A DNA stretch of 64,000 bases, from positions 229,482-293,481 of the forward strand of contig CANTFL010001254.1 of NCBI GenBank assembly GCA_947650285.1, in the 5' to 3' direction. Below the pieces are notes generated by a model that saw only the letters and a list, made by a program, of their open reading frames with translations, was not told the DNA's origin and searched no databases. The position numbers were made by a program, and so were the translations under genes. Within the stretch, counting starts at the first letter, position 1. Every line of letters begins with the position of its first letter. The DNA comes from Hyaloperonospora brassicae (taxonomy: Eukaryota > Oomycota > Peronosporomycetes > Peronosporales > Peronosporaceae). This document shows, in pieces, positions 1 to 12,392 of this stretch.

Positions 1-247
1 AGACGTCATCATACAAATAGTTATATTAGTATAATTAAGTCAGGACAAAGAAAGATACAAGGAGTTATAGTACTTAATTATATTAATACAGTTTTACTTT
101 TACCAAGAGACTAGTCTGACTACTTAGTCTTCTTTCCTTCCTCTGTGGTTCCTTAAAACACCTAGCAGGGCACTGTCGACCACTGTCGTCAGTGGGAGTA
201 TATTCCGTACTGGTCAACCAGTACGTAGTCAACAGTGCCCCGTTACA
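1..247 (+). mobile_element. 3' part of a Gypsy-type LTR, cut by the window edge
   Basis: Positions 1-247 align closely with the 3' part of the solo LTR at 27686-28128. Shared blocks include TAATTAAGTCAGGACAAAG and the hairpin TACTGGTCAACCAGTA. It ends in GTGCCCCGTTACA, the usual end of LTRs in this family. The 5' part lies outside the window. It abuts an LTR of another family at 248, so it is probably nested in it; TCTGT at 248-252 is the candidate target duplication, but its partner is out of view. Confidence 0.75.
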
Positions 248-586
248 TCTGTCTTTAGGGAAAAGTAGAACTGGTTTTTAATATAGTTACTTTCTTACTA
301 AATCATCTTTCGTCTTTATCTAACTATATTAAACTACTGTCTCCTGTGGGGGGCTTCTATCCACCACCCTTTGCGCGCGTCTAGCAGCGATTGGTGGTTA
401 AATTGGTTGATGTACACGGTAGACCAACCAAGAAGTGGACCTCTCCACGGATATTACCCTTAGAGGTAATATGCCGACAACATCGCTTTTCTCGCGTGAT
501 GTTGATTGAATATTATCAAAACAGATATTATCAAAAGTTGGTAGTTTCGTACCAATTGTTATGCAACGGGCTCACTTCGTTAAACA
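248..586 (-). mobile_element. Fragment of a second LTR family (type 2)
   Basis: This resembles the solo LTR at 34582-35123 in the same orientation: a TCTGTC..AGGGAAAA block, then ACTATATTAAACTAC, then GCGCGCGTCTAGCAGCGATTG, then a GGTTGATGTACACGGT block, ending near CAACGGGCTCACTTCGTTAAACA. The LTR at 1-247 interrupts it, so the rest should lie upstream of the window. It contains no genes. Confidence 0.6.
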
Positions 587-3500
587 TCTGGTCTAGGTAT
601 ATTGTTCTTTCCAAATAACATGACACACTGCATCCGTCAACGATGCGTTTCGACGAACTCTCAACAACATGAGTGGTCGAGGACTTGAAGGGTTTGTTTA
701 CATGTCACCAGCACTAGGGCTTGGGTTCGTTCCAATTCCAAAGTGTCGACTCAAATTTCTTCGCTGCTCAATCCTGTCGGAAGCGCTTTGACAGTCTCCT
801 CGTCGCATGATAAAAGTAAGCACGCACTTCACTTGAGAGAATAGGCTTGGTACTGCAGATGTATATCAGTATGAAGTATGGATCAAACAGCAGCCATGTC
901 GCGTCTGCACTCTCTTCTAGACGCGTTTTTCAGTTAACATGGACAAACGATGGTCGTGAGCACAATCCAACCTCTACATGAGCGAATTGGAGTCGCGTGG
1001 TCTGCAAGCGCGACCCAACTCGAGCTTACATCGTCCGTCATGTCAGCAAAACATATCCCGTCAAGGTCCGTAATCTACAAATTGCCGTCATTCGTGTACC
1101 CACCAGTATCGTAAATCCATCATTGTATTATTTGGTACTTCCCCCTATCTCTTCGCCATTGGACGCTGGATCGCACTGTAGATGTGATAAGCTCCTTCTG
1201 CTCTGCTGTAGCTGTCTACAGTCGATGAAGAATCTAAAGGTTGTAAATTAGAGCTGATTTAGATGTGGCATGATACAGTGTGTTGTAGTCTTGTACCTTT
1301 TTTTCACATACACGTCCCGTCTCCCAGTCACCGTAGATCTGATACGTAAGTATTTTCTGTTCCTTGGCTGTTGATGCATTGCATTGTCCTCACCACTTAT
1401 CGATGCTTCTTCTCAGAGCACATCTCCATGCGAACGTCGAGTGTGTATGCTACCGCGAAAACGCGCTCCGTTAAGCTTGCACTTGAGCCTACCATATAAG
1501 ATGCTGCTGCCGCAAATCTACGGTATATATTCTGGTCTCGCACATGAGCTAGCGGTCAGTGACGGCAACTACCAGCAGTATCGAAAGCCTAGTGTCTGTT
1601 ATGATACAATTGAGACGGACACGTCTGCACAGTGTTAGCCGAATCACTTCCCTTAGCTCGTTAGTTTTAAACGCATCGACCCACGTTGTTGTGAACATGT
1701 TTGTCAACAATGTCACATCATCTACGTTAATATACTCTATCACGTCTTTTGCTTTAAGCGCCTCAAGCTTTTGTAACTCCGCGTCACGCCACTTGCGTGC
1801 GCTATCTGACCATATCGCTTATACATGGTTATTTGAAGTCATAATATTGCTGGCTACAATTGCGTTTACCCGTTACCAATGTCATTCAGTGTCGTATAAA
1901 CGGCGAAATGAGTGAAACGCGATGAAAAAAGAGGCTGACTAGCATTCCTCAAGCTATCCCGTCGACTTTTATATTCTGAGGTGTCGGTGCTACTGAATGG
2001 TGGCAAATATTTGAGCGCTTGCGCTTCGCCGTCTCCACTCGATTCTGTGGCTCCGCCGCGCTGCATTTGTTTTCCGTATCAGTGTCTTTCTCGCACTCGT
2101 CTAATTTCATAGAAGTTGATCTCCATTGATTGAGTCGGTGCTATCAATATCATCATTAGCGTACTTGCATCATGACGAATCTCCTAGACTTCGACTTCAG
2201 CGCCTTCCCCCCTTCTTGAGTTATATTCGATGCTGTTGCTAGCTCTTGGTTCATTGTAAACAAATTAAAATAATTGTTGGACGATACCTATATCATTTGA
2301 ATCACGTCTAATCGGACCAGTGAATGTCGTTGGATTATTTATAGCGTAGATACTTTTAAATCACCATTCCGTGAATTGTTGGTATCAATCTCTACATCGT
2401 TATGACATTCTGCGATCTCAAAAACTCCATCTTCGTCAGTGTCGACAACGCGTTTGCTTTCGTTGATATTACCATAAACAATTTAGTCCTTCTAGCTAGT
2501 GGCACTTATACATTACACTTCGGAAATAAAACTACCTACCGCGATGCTTTCGTCGATAGCATCTTCGTTGGCGGTTTATGTGTTTTTGTAGGTGTAGCAA
2601 TCGTAATCGAGAACTTGCTCATTTACTTGATTGATAGGCACGATCTTCCGTGTATGGTTTTTTATAAAGTTAAAGAGTACAACCCAGAGCATCTTCCTCA
2701 AAAGCCAAAGATGTAACCGATCCTTACAATATGTTTATCTCTGAAACGCCGTGCGTCGGGTTCGACCTGCGCATACGCTAATAAAATCGACGTTAAGCAT
2801 TTTGTGCGGTGCCCTTGCACATTCGTGAGCTTATGTTTAAATGTTGGTGTAGACGGCGTATTACAACGCATCCATCCTATATAATTAAATTTAAAAGAAT
2901 TATTAGACATTAATTGCGACATCTCCATCAATATGATGTGCACCCGCTACCAAAGGTTCTTCTGTTTACTGTCTGGTCCAGCTTTTACAAGGTTAAATAC
3001 TCGGTCATTGAAAGAGGTTTCAAAACTCTTCACTTGTGAAATATTTACCTACATCTTTGTTACTTTAATTAAATGATTACATTTTTTTGACTTTAAAGAA
3101 CGCAAAAGGTTGAATGACAAGCAAAAGAGGTGTAACAAACGTGGAAGTAATGATAAATTAAAGCCGTTGTGTTTTAGTCGGTTAAAATATGATGATGGTT
3201 TGACCCCAGCCTCAGCAATTATCGGTGAGCGTTGTGAAGGCAAGCGCATGTTTAATAAAACAAACGCAACGTATCAAGTCTAAGGGTCTGGCGAGGATTC
3301 ATACGTGGGTATCATCGTCTTAAATACGATGATGGTAATGATATTGTAGTGAAGCAAGCACCCACCACAATCGGAATGCAGGAATAGAACATTAAACTGC
3401 ATCGAACACACGTGCGGTCGGCGACCGCAATTATTGATATACATCGGAAGATCTCACCTACTGGAGCGACTGGTCGTGGCGTCGCACCCTGCCTTAAAGA

Positions 3501-6500
3501 GTAATTAGTCGGAGACGGGAAATCATACTCAAGACGTTTGTTGACGTAAAAACCATTCATACTGTTATTAACGAATTACTATTCGTTACAGGTGCTATTA
3601 ACCCGCTGTTGCCAATGGGAAAAGCTCTATCAATATTTTTCAGTGTAACTGAGGCTATAATACTCATCGCTTTTGAACGCTGAAGGACAATCAGAGAAAT
3701 AGCTTGAGTGGAGCAAGTTGACGCAGCTTACACATCAAAGAAATTTTTTGCATCGAGTAACATAATGAACAAATTTTGAAGACACGTTTGAATAGCGTTA
3801 CGGTTTGAGATACTGTTAATGACTTTTAAATGTGGCACATGCTTTAAGGCGATGTATATTCACAGTTCATTCGAAGTGTTTTCACAGAATGCTAGGCTTA
3901 AACATAGTGTGTCCGACTCCACTTGTTTATGCGTGTTTGTGTCAGCCTGTATTAGTTTATGCAAACACGTTGGCTATATTAGTCATTATAGATGCGTTTT
4001 GCAAGTTCGTAACTATCTATACTTGTAAAAAGAGCTGATGCAGTGGCAGCTGCGATGAAATAAGACTATAATTAAGCTGAACTACAAGCTGATCACTATA
4101 AAAGCGATATACATGATAAAGTAAGACCAAAATTTCCTGTAAAGTAAAGTGCTAAGGTGTACTCCGGGGTTAAAACGGACTTAAACAGTTCGCGCTCTTG
4201 GCTGTCCATGTTGCGCCATACTAAGTTTATCGATCATTTTATTCGTGAGCAATCGACATTATCGTCACAATGTCCCTGTCGCCGCTCACCTACTATGCCG
4301 CTCATTCACAATTAGCTGGAAACGGTCGTTTATAAACAAAACTCAACCAGACATGTGACAAGCCGGTGTCCAAATAAAGGTTTCTATGGTAATATCGTCA
4401 TGCTACAAACACTAAAAGCATTCCAATCATTCAATCACTGACATGGTGTCCGGTCCGTCGTTGGACGAGCAAGTAATCCTTGGCAGTGAAAATTTAATGT
4501 GAGAAGCTGTCGTGAACTGCCTTAGCGATAGTATATCCAATAATGTTCGGCATTATTCAATTCGTGGTGAGGATGATTTGAAATTCAAGCTGCTGAGTGA
4601 AAACGGCATTGTAGAGAGTATCTGTTGCGAGAGATAACGAACGTTAAAATTGGAGCCCGAAGTAAAGTGGATAATTGCTGATTAATAATAATGAACATCT
4701 GAGCAAAAGCTAAACGTACGTACGAAAGTATACATTTGTTGGTACTTTGATACAAATATTATCAAGCTTTTCACCAGCTACCAAACCACTTATGGTTTAT
4801 GTGACCGTGAAAGGCCACATCCTTATTAATGTGGCTACTTTAATAGAGAACTCATTTGCATTGCAATATCTAGATAGTGAGTAAAGGAAGGCATGCACCG
4901 GAATACGGACACTGGGTTGCAAATGCTATATATTAGTCACTAGATCGCGTGTTTGAATAAATGGGCGCACACTCTCCTTCACATATGCGATGTGGCTTAC
5001 ACGATGTATGTACTTATCGCAATATATGTGGTTTCTTCCAAAAACAATATTCATAATATATTGATGGCATACACTGCAAGAAGATTGCGATACAAACAGT
5101 CGATCATTTAATCAATATCCTACGTACGCTGCAACACCACTGTTTGTCCAAAATTCTCAATCTTCTCCCCTCTAATATTATACAATCGGAGCGATTAACA
5201 TGTAGCTCATGGTCACAATATTATTTCGCAGTGTTTATGTCAAAGTCGCAAATATAAAATGTTATTGCCACTCATCTATGCCCGATATTTTAATGTATAC
5301 GATTCCGGCACCATATTTCTTCGTCGATGTTGTCCTATTCACATTCAATCGTCCTAAAATTATACAACATATATACCGGACTCAACCCAACAGTATATGT
5401 TTCGCACTCAATAAGAGAAACTACATATTCTAATGCAAAAATATTCGATCACCCAGGCACAATACATACGCAATGATACACAATGTAATTATTTTATGTT
5501 GCAAAATCTTATTACCATTTAAGACAGAATGATTATAGACATTTTGTCTTTATAAGTATATCTACGTGCGCAATTTAGCTCATATTACTGATGTGGCCGT
5601 ACGTATTTTGGAAATAAAATGGTATTATAAGCGGAAAGCTTCACAGGCATGAATCTCAACTATTTGCTCGAAACTCATTAAATGAATTGTCATTAATAAG
5701 TGAGCGTGTAGTTGGTAGTTATATAGTCGTAATCGGCTGATTGACAAATAGTTTTTTATTTCGCAAAGATTGCCTTGAATGGTGACGCGTCACCATATAC
5801 ATCAACCGATTATAGATATGTTGTCAATTTAGGTCTACTTACAATAATTCCAAGTCGACATTCGTATAATTGCGTATATAAAGTTCAGAAGTAGAAAGCA
5901 ATTATACGGGAAGTAAGTATATATTTTAACGTCTAAAATTATCGAAGACACGCCTTAGGCCTAATCTATAGGAGGAGCAAGGCCAGTCATGTAATCATGT
6001 ATATGCCTAACTTCGGCAACTGAAGTCATAATGCAATTGCTTTGAATATTAGCAGTGACACATTTCAAACGAATTTCATACGATCCGGCGCACTAATAGA
6101 ATAAATTTTGGCCTTCGAGCATTTGTCATATCTTGTCCTCTGGATATTCACTTCTCCAACATACGATCCGATACACCTTGGATCATTTGCATATAAAATC
6201 AAAGCCTGTATGTGTTTGTGCGCGAAACTTCCAGAATAGTCGACTGTATAAATCAGCAAAGCACCGAAATGAGACTCACTCACTCCGATGAGCCGGCCGT
6301 GATACCCTCCTAAAATTGACATTAGAGTCTACTTGCATATCTGAAATTATGTGACAAGACAGTAAAAAGTGGCTGAATGCAAGCGAATCTTTTACAAACA
6401 GGATGTTAAGTTTTTTGTACATTCATATGAATTATTAAATTGTATAAGACGTTTTCATTATTTTTATGTGTCTCTCTGTCTTATATATCCAAGTTTCCCG

Positions 6501-6726
6501 CGGCTGTATTATATGTGCTACTCGTGCACAGGCGCTGCAGCTACTAATCCAAATTCGTAATTTCTAAGTTATTCATTATCACGCAGTCGTAAATTAGTGA
6601 CACCAGATGGAGGCTACCAATTTATTCATTGCATCTTTGATCAAAGAGAAAATAAAAAATGCCCATTTCATTACGAATATAAAAAAACCAGATAATTGGA
6701 AAATAAAAAAATGCCGTATGTCCTAG
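587..6726. other. AT-rich intergenic stretch, no recognisable gene
   Basis: Only short open frames (about 60-118 codons) occur here on either strand. None shows a family motif, consistent coding character or a plausible splice chain. I saw no tRNA, rRNA or obvious tandem array. The 1559-1915 (+) and 2402-2716 (+) frames are the longest. The second has hydrophobic runs but no recognisable domain, so neither is called. Confidence 0.6.
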
Positions 6727-7640
6727 TTTGACGAATACGCTTAAGGCATCATCGCACGTTCTCTCCCTAAAAATAGACCTGCATACGACGAAGTCTGCAG
6801 ATGTTTCAGCCATCAATAAGTGCTAAACTGAAAGAATAGATATATTGGGGTCCATTGATATGATTATGTGTTTTTTTAAGTATTAAAACTGGTAAGCAGA
6901 AGGGAATGCAATCCCACAAGTAAAACAACATTAATAGCAACAGCAGCACCTACAACAACAACATCAGTCGCAATAGTAGGAGCATTATCTACAGAGCTTC
7001 ACCAACAGCAACCGCATCATCTACAACAGCAACAGCAGTATCAACATCAGTGGCAATAGTAGTAGCATCAACAATAGATACTCATACAACGTCAGCAACC
7101 GCATCATTACCACCACCACCACCAACAACAGCAGCAGCAGCTCCAGCTCCAGCACTCTTAGCATCAACAATAGATACTTAAGCATAACAGCAACCGCATC
7201 ATCTACAACAACAGCAGCAGCAGCGGCAACATCAGTAGAAGCAGCAACAGTAGCAGCAACAGCATCAACAATAGCAACTGAAACAACAAAAGCAAAAGAA
7301 ACAACAATAGTAACTGAAACAACATTAATATCAACAGCATTAGCACCGAGTGACTGTGTTTACGGCCGCGACCGTTAATACTAAGACGCGTTTATGTACT
7401 TGTATCTCGCGCCTGCGCCTGCAGCTGGTGGATGCAAGCGCAGCACGCTCGCGGCAGAACCCTTTTGCGGCCTTCCAAACAGGGCGGGGTTGGTCACGGC
7501 CGTAAATTGGAAAAACGAATAATAATGGAGGACGCGTGGTTTTGTGTGTACCACATTATTATGAGATTATCAGGACCTGAGCAATTTTTTTAATTTTGGT
7601 GATTAGACTATATTTTTTTCCTTTATTAAATCCATAAACT
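6727..7640 (+). repeat. Dispersed repeat, copy 1 (CAN tract plus GC-rich tail)
   Basis: The order of blocks is the same as at 38195-38900: a TTGACGAATACGCTTAAGG block with GCATCATCGCACGTT, then a long CAN-type tract, then a GC-rich part containing GCAGCACGCTCGCGGCAGAACC and AACAGGGCGGGGTTGGTCACG. The GC-rich part is bounded by near-perfect 15-bp inverted repeats: TTTACGGCCGCGACC at 7358-7372 and GGTCACGGCCGTAAA at 7492-7506. There is no coding capacity, so a non-autonomous transposable element is likely. Confidence 0.65.
6920..7345 (+). repeat. Degenerate trinucleotide tract (CAN: CAA/CAG/CAT)
   Basis: The tract is dominated by AACAGCAGC, ACAACAACAT and ATCAACAATAG units. It is interrupted too often to be a clean microsatellite and has in-frame stops (TAG, TAA), so it does not encode a poly-Gln or poly-Asn protein. 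The same kind of tract is in the copy at 38.4 kb, so it belongs to the repeat and is not a local expansion. Confidence 0.7.
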
Positions 7641-8240
7641 CATGACAAATGCTGTCTTATAATTTGTTGCCAACTGTTTAAGGGTACGTGAATCTCCGAA
7701 CAAATATTGACACCTGTAAAAGCCACATGTAACCTGATTTTAACATCGAAGGACGAATGTCCTATAAGCTTCTATATATGTGAGCAAAAGTCATATCATT
7801 TGCTAGAACTTTGAGCATAAACAAAAGCCTTTGGCCTGCAAAATGTTGCGGAATTTTAAATATTTTGTATGCTTCGGCAAAGGTTGTATGAACGCAAATA
7901 AAGTTAGAAGAAATGAATTTGCAACAAATGGGAGGTGTAGAAATAAATATGGTTTTATCACGTTCGAAGTATACGTATCTATCTGCTAAAAAATGCAAAA
8001 GTCGAACTCTAGTATGAAAGAGAGGTTCAAGTAGTGCACTCTTTGCTCTTTAAGTGTGACGCATGCAATGGGTAATCAAAGGCAGTTGGTCAGGCATTGT
8101 CTTTGTATATAGCAAATGTTGATCTTGCTGCTTTTCACCGGCGGGAGGAGAGCCACTATTTGTATACCAACGCTTGCACTGATAAAAGGACCATATGACC
8201 ATTCTTATATCGAGAACAGCATAGGACGCAAGAGGAAACG
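7641..8240. other. Intergenic sequence left of Gypsy copy A
   Basis: No recognisable gene. A 78-codon frame at 7762-7998 (-) has no family motif. By the inversion model (see findings), this flank and the sequence just left of 17983 were the two sides of one Gypsy insertion site. Confidence 0.5.
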
Positions 8241-8245
8241 CATGT
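8241..8245. repeat. Target-site duplication CATGT next to copy A 3' LTR
   Basis: CATGT directly precedes the outer end of the left LTR. Its partner is not at the right end of copy A (ATCAC there). It is at 17978-17982, to the left of copy B, as ACATG, the reverse complement. The pair is thus in the orientation expected after inversion of the segment between the two copies. Confidence 0.85.
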
Positions 8246-8638
8246 TGTAACGGGGCACACCCTTGCGTGAACCTAACGCAAGGGTTTCGGTGCCCCGACA
8301 GACGTACACAAGGCAAGAGAGGAAGCGTTGGTAAGGTAAAAGCAGAACTGTTATATTAATATAATTAAGTCTTTTAACTACTGTTTCTCTGTTTGACTTA
8401 ACTTAATTAGGTTAATATAAGTGAGTGTATGGTGGCGTCTCGTCACCACTCATTGCGCGCGTCTTGCGGCGATTGGTGGGTTGATATCATCAAGATATCA
8501 ACCAATGAACAGACTATTTGGTCAACCCATCAATATCACCACTATTGGTGATATTGTTCAAAGAATATTCAACATAATATTCGTTATTGTCATTATCTCT
8601 CAAATGACAATTTCCATGTAACGGGCTGCCCCGTTACA
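8246..8638 (-). mobile_element. 3' LTR of Gypsy copy A
   Basis: This 393-bp LTR starts TGTAAC and ends GTTACA on either strand. It is near-identical to the LTRs at 15839, 17983 and 25568. At six or more variable positions it matches the 3' LTR of copy B and not its own 5' LTR, for example the GAACAATATC, CTCTTGCCTTGTG and CGAAACCC variants read on the element strand. It is rich in hairpins, such as GGTTGATATC/GATATCAACC and AATATCACC/GGTGATATT. Confidence 0.95.
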
Positions 8639-8648
8639 TCACCCCCTT
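8639..8648 (-). promoter_or_regulatory. Polypurine tract of copy A
   Basis: On the element strand AAGGGGGTGA lies directly 5' of the 3' LTR, the position of the plus-strand primer in LTR retrotransposons. The same sequence is at 25558-25567 in copy B. It is preceded by a hairpin, GATAGTCACCGTGTGACTATC on the plus strand less its outer bases. Confidence 0.8.
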
Positions 8649-8767
8649 AACTGATAGTCACCGTGTGACTATCAAAAATATGGGTGCCACCCATTGGCCA
8701 CCATTGGGACAGGGAGCACTTGTTGGGTCCGTTCCATTCACTTTCCGCTTGACCTCGCATAGTTAAC

Positions 8768-10256
8768 ATGTCTATGCGAGGTGACTCAAGGCACACAGAG
8801 TCTGTGCCTGTGCCAGCTACTGCGGCAGACGCTTCGTCATCTACTGCTCCTTCTCCGCCTGCAACAACAGGTGGTGCAGGTGCACGCGGCACCTCACCGC
8901 GTGCGCATGATGACCTCAGACGTAGAGGTCATCTACTCTGGTGAGTCAGACGTGTCTGACTTGGGCAATGTTCCAGAGGCGTCTCGCTCACCGGCGACGG
9001 CTCAGTATTCGCCAAGGCCACTGCCGAACGAACGGACTCGTGAAATGCATCACAGTCTGTTCGGCAATGATGACGAAGGTGATCAGGGTGGTTAGGAATA
9101 TTACTCCTTACCACCGCCGGCTCGTGCGTCTTCGCACGAGCGTGATGACGATGGCGTGAGCCGTCGTCATTCTGGGATCCGTGGTACCGAAAAGGGTACC
9201 ACTGTGAAGCGTGATGAGCTGAAGCCGTGGCTTTTGCCCGAACGGCTCATCAATAGCTTGTCTCACGAGACAAGCCAACACCATCGAATACCCTTATTCG
9301 ATGCGACTGAGCTTCACGGCTTGAGTTCCAGCGCGAAGAAATTTCGCGCTGAAGAAGAATTTTATCTCGATGTCTTTCTTAGACATCGATGGTACAACAG
9401 CAACCAAAAGCGTGACAAAGCATCGCTTTTGGCTGCGTGGAACTCGTTCGTCCAAAACGTAAATAATTTTGGACGAGAAGGGTGGCTCAAGAAACTTGAG
9501 GCGACACGCCTCAGGTTCGAAAGGCGAACGCCAACCGGTGCTAGGTACCGGTTGCACTGTTTATCGAGTGAGGCAGGCATTCCTTGCCTCACATGAAGAG
9601 ACCCTTGTGCGAGTTGTGTTGACAACTCGCAGCGTGCACATAGGGATGTGTACTCCCTAAATTCGCCCTGGGAAAGGGCACACATCTCGGCTGAGATGCG
9701 TGACGCGATTGCAAACTTGCAATCCGTCTACAAGCGCCTAGGGCGCGTGTTTACCGATGGGCCACAGGACTCATCGGATGGGTCTCGTCATACTGGCGGA
9801 CGAGACCTTCAACATCCATCAATCAGCTGAGAGCGGGGCTCCCAGCTGTTCCAAGTGGGTGGATACCCCCGCCACTGGTTGAGGTAGCTCGTCCTTGATC
9901 CTGAATCGTCACGTGATTCAATATACGCTCCACTAGAAAGCGTTGATCACCGTGAGCATCCACCAAAGGATGTGGTGGAGGAGGAAAGACCTCCTCCAGA
10001 TGATTCGGCTCACCATCTCGACCCTTACGAGATGGATCGCGCAATCGATGAATTGCGCGATGACTTGAAGCACGAGCGCGACCGGCGCTACGCTTTGACT
10101 GATACCGTGCGGAAGAACCGCAAGGATCACGAGGCTGATCGGGTGAGGGATCGCGCCGATTATGCCACAGCGCAGCTTCAGGTGGAGCGGGATGTCCGCT
10201 CCCTATTCGGCGAGCTGGCGACAGCTCGCGGGGAGATATCTCGGTTGAGTTCCTAA
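8768..10256 (+). pseudogene. Antisense open frame of Gypsy copy A (unknown protein)
   Basis: This frame is encoded opposite to gag-pol and fills the space between the chromodomain and the 3' LTR. From the ATG at 8768 it has a Ser/Ala/Pro-rich start, a middle section with motifs such as FDATELHGLSSSAKKFRAEE and FLRHRWYNSNQKRDKASL, and a charged, probably coiled-coil end (YEMDRAIDELRDDLKHERD). Stops interrupt it at 9093, 9594, 9828 and 9885, and a one-base insertion near 8913 shifts the first part. Copy B keeps one frame with the same four stops. I recognise no domain. Inverted repeats in this element open frames on both strands, so coding status is uncertain. Confidence 0.45.
9755..9975 (-). 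pseudogene. Chromodomain-like C-terminus of pol, copy A
   Basis: Read on the minus strand after the integrase C-terminal domain, the frame contains QRFLVERILNH, the usual start of a chromodomain in oomycete Gypsy integrases. The expected tryptophan-rich core and the end (VEGLVRQYDETHP-like) are present but in two other frames. Two frameshifts therefore interrupt it, and both are also in copy B. A chromodomain would normally direct integration toward marked chromatin. Confidence 0.6.
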
Positions 10257-10379
10257 GTATCATATCTGCGCAACCAGACGGATCGTCTGGAGCGCGAACG
10301 CAAGAACTTGATGGATGTTCTTGAACGTGGGGGCTATCTTCATCGGAAGAAGAAGGCTCGTACTGACAGTACGGCCTAA

Positions 10380-10980
10380 GCCTCCCCAAGTAAAACGTAG
10401 GATGCGTGCGCATCCTACGTGGCAATTCGAGTGTGTATGCATTGCCTTTGCGATGCAACACTCGAAATGGCCCAATGTACTTCGGCAGTAGTTTACTACT
10501 GCCGACACTAGTGACTGCATGTCCAGGTAAGTTTACCGTTGACAGTAGTACTAGGTCGTTAACCTTACATGAAAGAACATTTGCTCTTCCATTCTTGTCT
10601 GCGTTCCGTTTCTGACGGTCCACCGCATTTGCGATGGAGTCCTGAACGAAACGGACTACCGCTTCTCGAGTCAGCAGGAAGTTCTCTGCTGACTATTTGT
10701 TTTGTCTTTCAGTGCGCTTCGTGCGCACTACTAAGAGATTGCTCTCTTCTTCACCGAGGTTGTCTTCTTCCTCGCTGGCATAATCGTTGACGATGCTGAA
10801 TATACCAGCATTGTAATCAACATCTGATGCAATAACAGCGTCATCGCTATTATTGAGGTGATCTTCTTCATCGATGACGACTTGATCGAGATCGGCATCA
10901 TACGTGACGACGTTTGCTTCGACACGTGATTTGCAAGAAAAAGGACTGTTTTTGCTCGATCGAGTCAGTTTTCCCATATT
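10380..10980 (-). pseudogene. Integrase C-terminal region of pol, copy A
   Basis: The minus-strand frame ending at 9823 begins near 10623 with RQKRNADKNGR, followed by LPKYIGPFRVLHRKGNAY and LPRRMRTHPTFYLGRLRPY. This is the GPY/F-type C-terminal domain of Gypsy integrases. Upstream, 10693-10977 is an acidic stretch in the same relative place as in copy B. It continues into the chromodomain-like part. Confidence 0.8.
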
Positions 10981-11167
10981 TAAGAGTCACACTCTAAACG
11001 GTCGTTAGACGTGGGTGGCGTAAGCCATTCACAGAGTATAGTGTGTCCTAGTTTAAAGCGTGCACCGATTTGTTGACGAATTATATGCCATCTGCAAAAA
11101 CTTGATCCAAATCGTTTTCGGGTAGACATATCCTCGAAGTATCTTTCATGACAACAGGTTATGCTTG

Positions 11168-11871
11168 TTACATCTGTCCGTCGGTTTTAAAAACGTCGAA
11201 TGTTGACATCTTTGAACACGTTCCGAGCAACCGGATCACAAAAGGCCATAACTTCGCCGTGAAACGAGGATCACGGTTGGACACAAGATCACGAGATAAC
11301 CCTAAGGTCGAAACGTCGAGTTGATAACGACACGTACACAACCCTGTGCCTTGATCGACTCGGTTCACTGCAGCAAGATGCACCATCTAGCTTTATCGGT
11401 CAACGAACACAAGAATAGCCTTATTCTTGTGGTCGTCTTAAGAAACCCGAAGCGATAGTCCATGTAAACGGACTGCCAGAACTTAAAAGGAACAGGTAGA
11501 GGCTGTAAGGGTGTACGGGATGAACAACTAGGTCCACCCGTTGACAAAACTCACAAGCCCGAATGTACTTGCGAACATACTGATACTGGCGGGGCCATAA
11601 AGTCACGACTCGCAGTAAGGTAAGTCTTCGATCTACAACGATGGCCTCCTGTTGGGGCACCGTAACACGCATAAATGATGTGCAAGCGCAAATTGATATG
11701 AGCGGGGACGACGACACAAGGCGTGTCGCCGGCAACGGCTGTGTAATAAAGACGCCCATTGCGTGAAGTATACCGATTTGAAGAGGATCGGTACAAAGCC
11801 GGTATATCATTCAAAGATGTACGAGATGGATTCACCACATGATCCATCAAGCACAGAATATCCATGTCCAC
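11168..11871 (-). pseudogene. Integrase zinc-binding and catalytic core, copy A
   Basis: The zinc-binding (HHCC) part is split over two frames: LRLHIIYACYGAPTGGHR in one, then YVRKYIRACEFCQR in the next. The catalytic core follows in pieces: SVYMDYRFGF carries the first Asp region, LVSNRDPRFTAKLW the second, and TDGQM stands where TDGQ[TS]ER with the catalytic Glu is expected. The ERxN part is lost through a stop. The integrase is non-functional as it stands. Confidence 0.8.
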
Positions 11872-12392
11872 TTCGTAAGCCTTTCGTACGTTGTCAAGTA
11901 AATTTGATGACGGATCACTGGCTGTAAGTGTTGCAACTGTGGACTTATCTTCATTTTGGACTGCGCGCCCGAATCGAAATTGGGTCGGCGCGATAGCGCG
12001 TCAGCGACGACATTCAGTCGTCCTGGCTCGTACTCCACGGAGAAGTTATCCTCAGCGAAGAAGGACAGCCGCCTCGCAATTCGTTGCGAGAGATGTGGAC
12101 TGTTTACGGCCGTGCATAGTGACGCATGGTCCGTATCAACAATGAACGGTTCATCTCCCAAGAGATAGACGCGAACCTTAGCCAGTGCATACTTCATGGC
12201 AAGGAGCTCCTTGTCATGCACTGGGTAATTGCGCTCAGCTGGTTGCAGCTGACCCGATTGATAGCAGACGACGCGCTCTTCGCCGTCTGTGTCATACTCC
12301 ATTAACGCACAGCCGATAGCAAAATCGCTGGCATCACAGACCACATGAAATGGTCTGTCCTGATCTGCAATCGCCAAGATCGGCGATTGCAT
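11847..12392 (-). CDS. RNase H domain of pol, copy A
   Basis: The open 181-codon segment has the RNase H signatures in order: VCDASDFAIG (first catalytic Asp), DKELLAMKYAL (Glu), VDTDHASLCT (Asp) and YEPGRLNVVADALSRRPNF at the end. This is the typical Gypsy RT-RNase H layout, where it degrades the RNA strand during reverse transcription. A stop (TAG) separates it from the RT thumb at 12393, whereas in copy B the two are in one frame. Confidence 0.85.
   Translation of the reverse strand: MQSPILAIADQDRPFHVVCDASDFAIGCALMEYDTDGEERVVCYQSGQLQPAERNYPVHDKELLAMKYALAKVRVYLLGDEPFIVDTDHASLCTAVNSPHLSQRIARRLSFFAEDNFSVEYEPGRLNVVADALSRRPNFDSGAQSKMKISPQLQHLQPVIRHQIYLTTYERLTKWTWIFCA

Noticed and set aside
6920..7345. 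CAN tract as a poly-Gln/poly-Asn coding region
   Set aside because: Stops interrupt every frame, and the same tract recurs in a non-coding repeat copy at 38.4 kb.
10693..10977. Separate acidic protein gene on the minus strand in copy A
   Set aside because: It lies within pol, between the integrase core and its C-terminal domain, and is matched at the same place in copy B (from 23231). It is part of the decayed polyprotein.
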